Assembly (NCBI GenBank): GCA_027002755.1
Contig: JALWZI010000097.1
Span: 1-6,910 of the forward strand
Reading direction: 5' to 3'
Origin: Campylobacteraceae bacterium
Lineage (GTDB): Bacteria > Campylobacterota > Campylobacteria > Campylobacterales > Sulfurovaceae
DNA length: 6,910 nucleotides
A program made the position numbers and the translations under genes. The notes under the pieces are model-generated. The model searched no databases. It saw only the letters and a program-made list of their open reading frames with translations, and was not told the origin of the DNA. Shown piece after piece: positions 6,400 to 6,910 of this stretch; position 1 is the stretch's first letter, and each line of letters begins with the position of its first letter.

Positions 6400-6415
6400 T
6401 ATACTACGCTATACT
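6400..6415 (+). promoter_or_regulatory. Candidate soxC promoter with two TATACT -10 boxes
   Basis: TATACT occurs at 6400-6405 and again at 6410-6415, 10 bp apart, each matching the -10 consensus at 5 of 6 positions. The downstream box would start transcription near 6422, within the adjacent palindrome. No clear -35 is present at the right spacing. Confidence 0.45.
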
Positions 6416-6419
6416 TCAA

Positions 6420-6433
6420 TTGACCGAGGTCAA
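6420..6433. promoter_or_regulatory. CRP/FNR-family type operator in front of soxC
   Basis: TTGACC-GA-GGTCAA is a perfect 14-bp inverted repeat that reads as TTGAC-N4-GTCAA, the 5-4-5 half-site layout bound by CRP/FNR/DNR-type regulators (FNR: TTGAT-N4-ATCAA). It lies 4 bp after the second TATACT, so it would cover the transcription start, a position usual for repression. The regulator identity is inferred. Confidence 0.45.
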
Positions 6434-6455
6434 GAAAATATTGAATCCAAGTGTG

Positions 6456-6462
6456 AAAGGAG
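6456..6462 (+). promoter_or_regulatory. Ribosome binding site that sets the soxC start
   Basis: AAAGGAG lies 8 nt before ATG 6471 and 11 nt before the adjacent in-frame ATG 6474. The first spacing is the better one. Confidence 0.75.
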
Positions 6463-6470
6463 ATTGCTTC

Positions 6471-6910
6471 ATGATGAAAGAGAAGGACCAAAAGGTCCAC
6501 TCTCCTACCACTGCCGAGCTGATCCAGGAGGTCGCGAAGCAGCTGGAGAGCGTACCCAAAGAGGAACGCAGAGACTTTCTGAGGCGCGGTGTCGCGTTTT
6601 CAGTCGGTGCAGCTGCGGCTCTGGGGGCCGGAAGCATGACGAAGCTGAGTGCGGAAGAGTGCAAGGTCGATCCCGAGAACCTTCCACCTCACGTTGCCAA
6701 ATGGGGTAAAGCCTGGGGAAGAGATATCAACACCTACCCCTACGGCCTGCCCTCCAAGTATGAATCGAATGTCGTACGGCGGATCGTCCCCTGGTTGACC
6801 GCCGATCAGAAGGCATCGGTCAGCTTCACCCCCTGGCAGGATCTGGAGGGATGTATCGTCCCCAACGGACTGCATTTCGTCCGCTGCCACGGCGGGGTGG
6901 TCGACATCAA
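6471..6910 (+). CDS. soxC: Sulfane dehydrogenase molybdenum subunit SoxC (3' end outside window)
   Basis: SoxC is the molybdopterin subunit of the periplasmic SoxCD complex, which oxidises the sulfane sulfur bound to SoxYZ and passes electrons to cytochrome c. Only 146 residues are in the window, out of about 400-430 usual for the family. A polar N-region of 32 residues precedes a twin-arginine motif, RRDFLR (33-38), and a hydrophobic stretch of about 41-54, so export of the folded protein by Tat is expected. A clear AxA cleavage site is not obvious. Family stretches follow: PYGLPSKYE (90-98), VVRR (101-104) and TPWQDLEG (120-127) leading into PNGLHFVRCHGG (131-142). SoxC proteins usually have His where C139 stands here. 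The molybdenum-ligating cysteine should lie downstream of the window. Other sulfite oxidase family members are possible, but the PNGLHF region is typical of SoxC. soxD, and possibly a second soxYZ pair, would be expected next, as in other Campylobacterota. Confidence 0.85.
   Translation, partial: MMKEKDQKVHSPTTAELIQEVAKQLESVPKEERRDFLRRGVAFSVGAAAALGAGSMTKLSAEECKVDPENLPPHVAKWGKAWGRDINTYPYGLPSKYESNVVRRIVPWLTADQKASVSFTPWQDLEGCIVPNGLHFVRCHGGVVDI

Larger units (their letters stand above)
6184..6470. other. 287-nt AT-rich spacer between sucD and soxC
   Basis: GC content is only about 23% over 6241-6420 (42 of 180 bases counted), against roughly 55-60% in the genes. It contains the sucD terminator, three perfect AT palindromes (6250-6261, 6306-6319, 6390-6401), an A/T stem GAAAAAG-TGC-CTTTTTC (6368-6384), candidate -10 boxes, a TTGAC-N4-GTCAA box and the soxC ribosome binding site. 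No convincing gene is present; a 13-codon frame at 6351-6392 is discussed among the findings. Confidence 0.7.

Overview
This is a densely packed stretch of a bacterial chromosome, with every gene on the + strand. It carries citric acid cycle genes followed by the start of a sulfur oxidation gene. The combination points to a chemolithoautotrophic member of the Campylobacterota (Epsilonproteobacteria) of the Sulfurovum/Nitratifractor type. The supporting features are a monomeric NADP isocitrate dehydrogenase, an LDH-like malate dehydrogenase, a two-subunit iron-sulfur (class I) fumarase, SucCD, a SoxC separate from any visible soxXYZAB genes, and GC-rich genes separated by AT-rich spacers. The taxonomic placement is an inference from gene types and order, not from a search.

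Layout: 1-1211 is the C-terminal half of icd, with its 5' part outside the window. A spacer at 1212-1391 holds two hairpins and a possible promoter. Then mdh (1392-2375), fumA (2385-3236) and fumB (3247-3804) form a tight operon with gaps of 9 and 10 nt. A hairpin begins at the fumB stop codon. A 334-nt spacer (3805-4138) contains an unusual array of 8-nt repeats in inverted arms, a second short-period repeat and a good -10 box. Next come sucC (4139-5311) and sucD (5311-6183), overlapping by 1 nt and followed by a GC-rich terminator hairpin. A very AT-rich spacer (6184-6470) contains several perfect palindromes, including a CRP/FNR-type box. The window ends inside soxC (6471-6910, cut at its 3' end).

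Function: MDH, fumarase, succinyl-CoA ligase and IDH catalyse reversible steps of the citric acid cycle. In autotrophic Campylobacterota these steps can run reductively (oxaloacetate to malate to fumarate, then succinate to succinyl-CoA, then 2-oxoglutarate to isocitrate) to fix CO2. The enzymes that would prove the reductive direction (ATP-citrate lyase, 2-oxoglutarate:ferredoxin oxidoreductase, fumarate reductase) are not in the window. SoxC would supply electrons from sulfane sulfur. All genes look intact and carry the expected catalytic residues.

I see no mobile element, tRNA, rRNA, CRISPR array or defence system, and no convincing new multi-gene system. The most interesting material is in the two long spacers.
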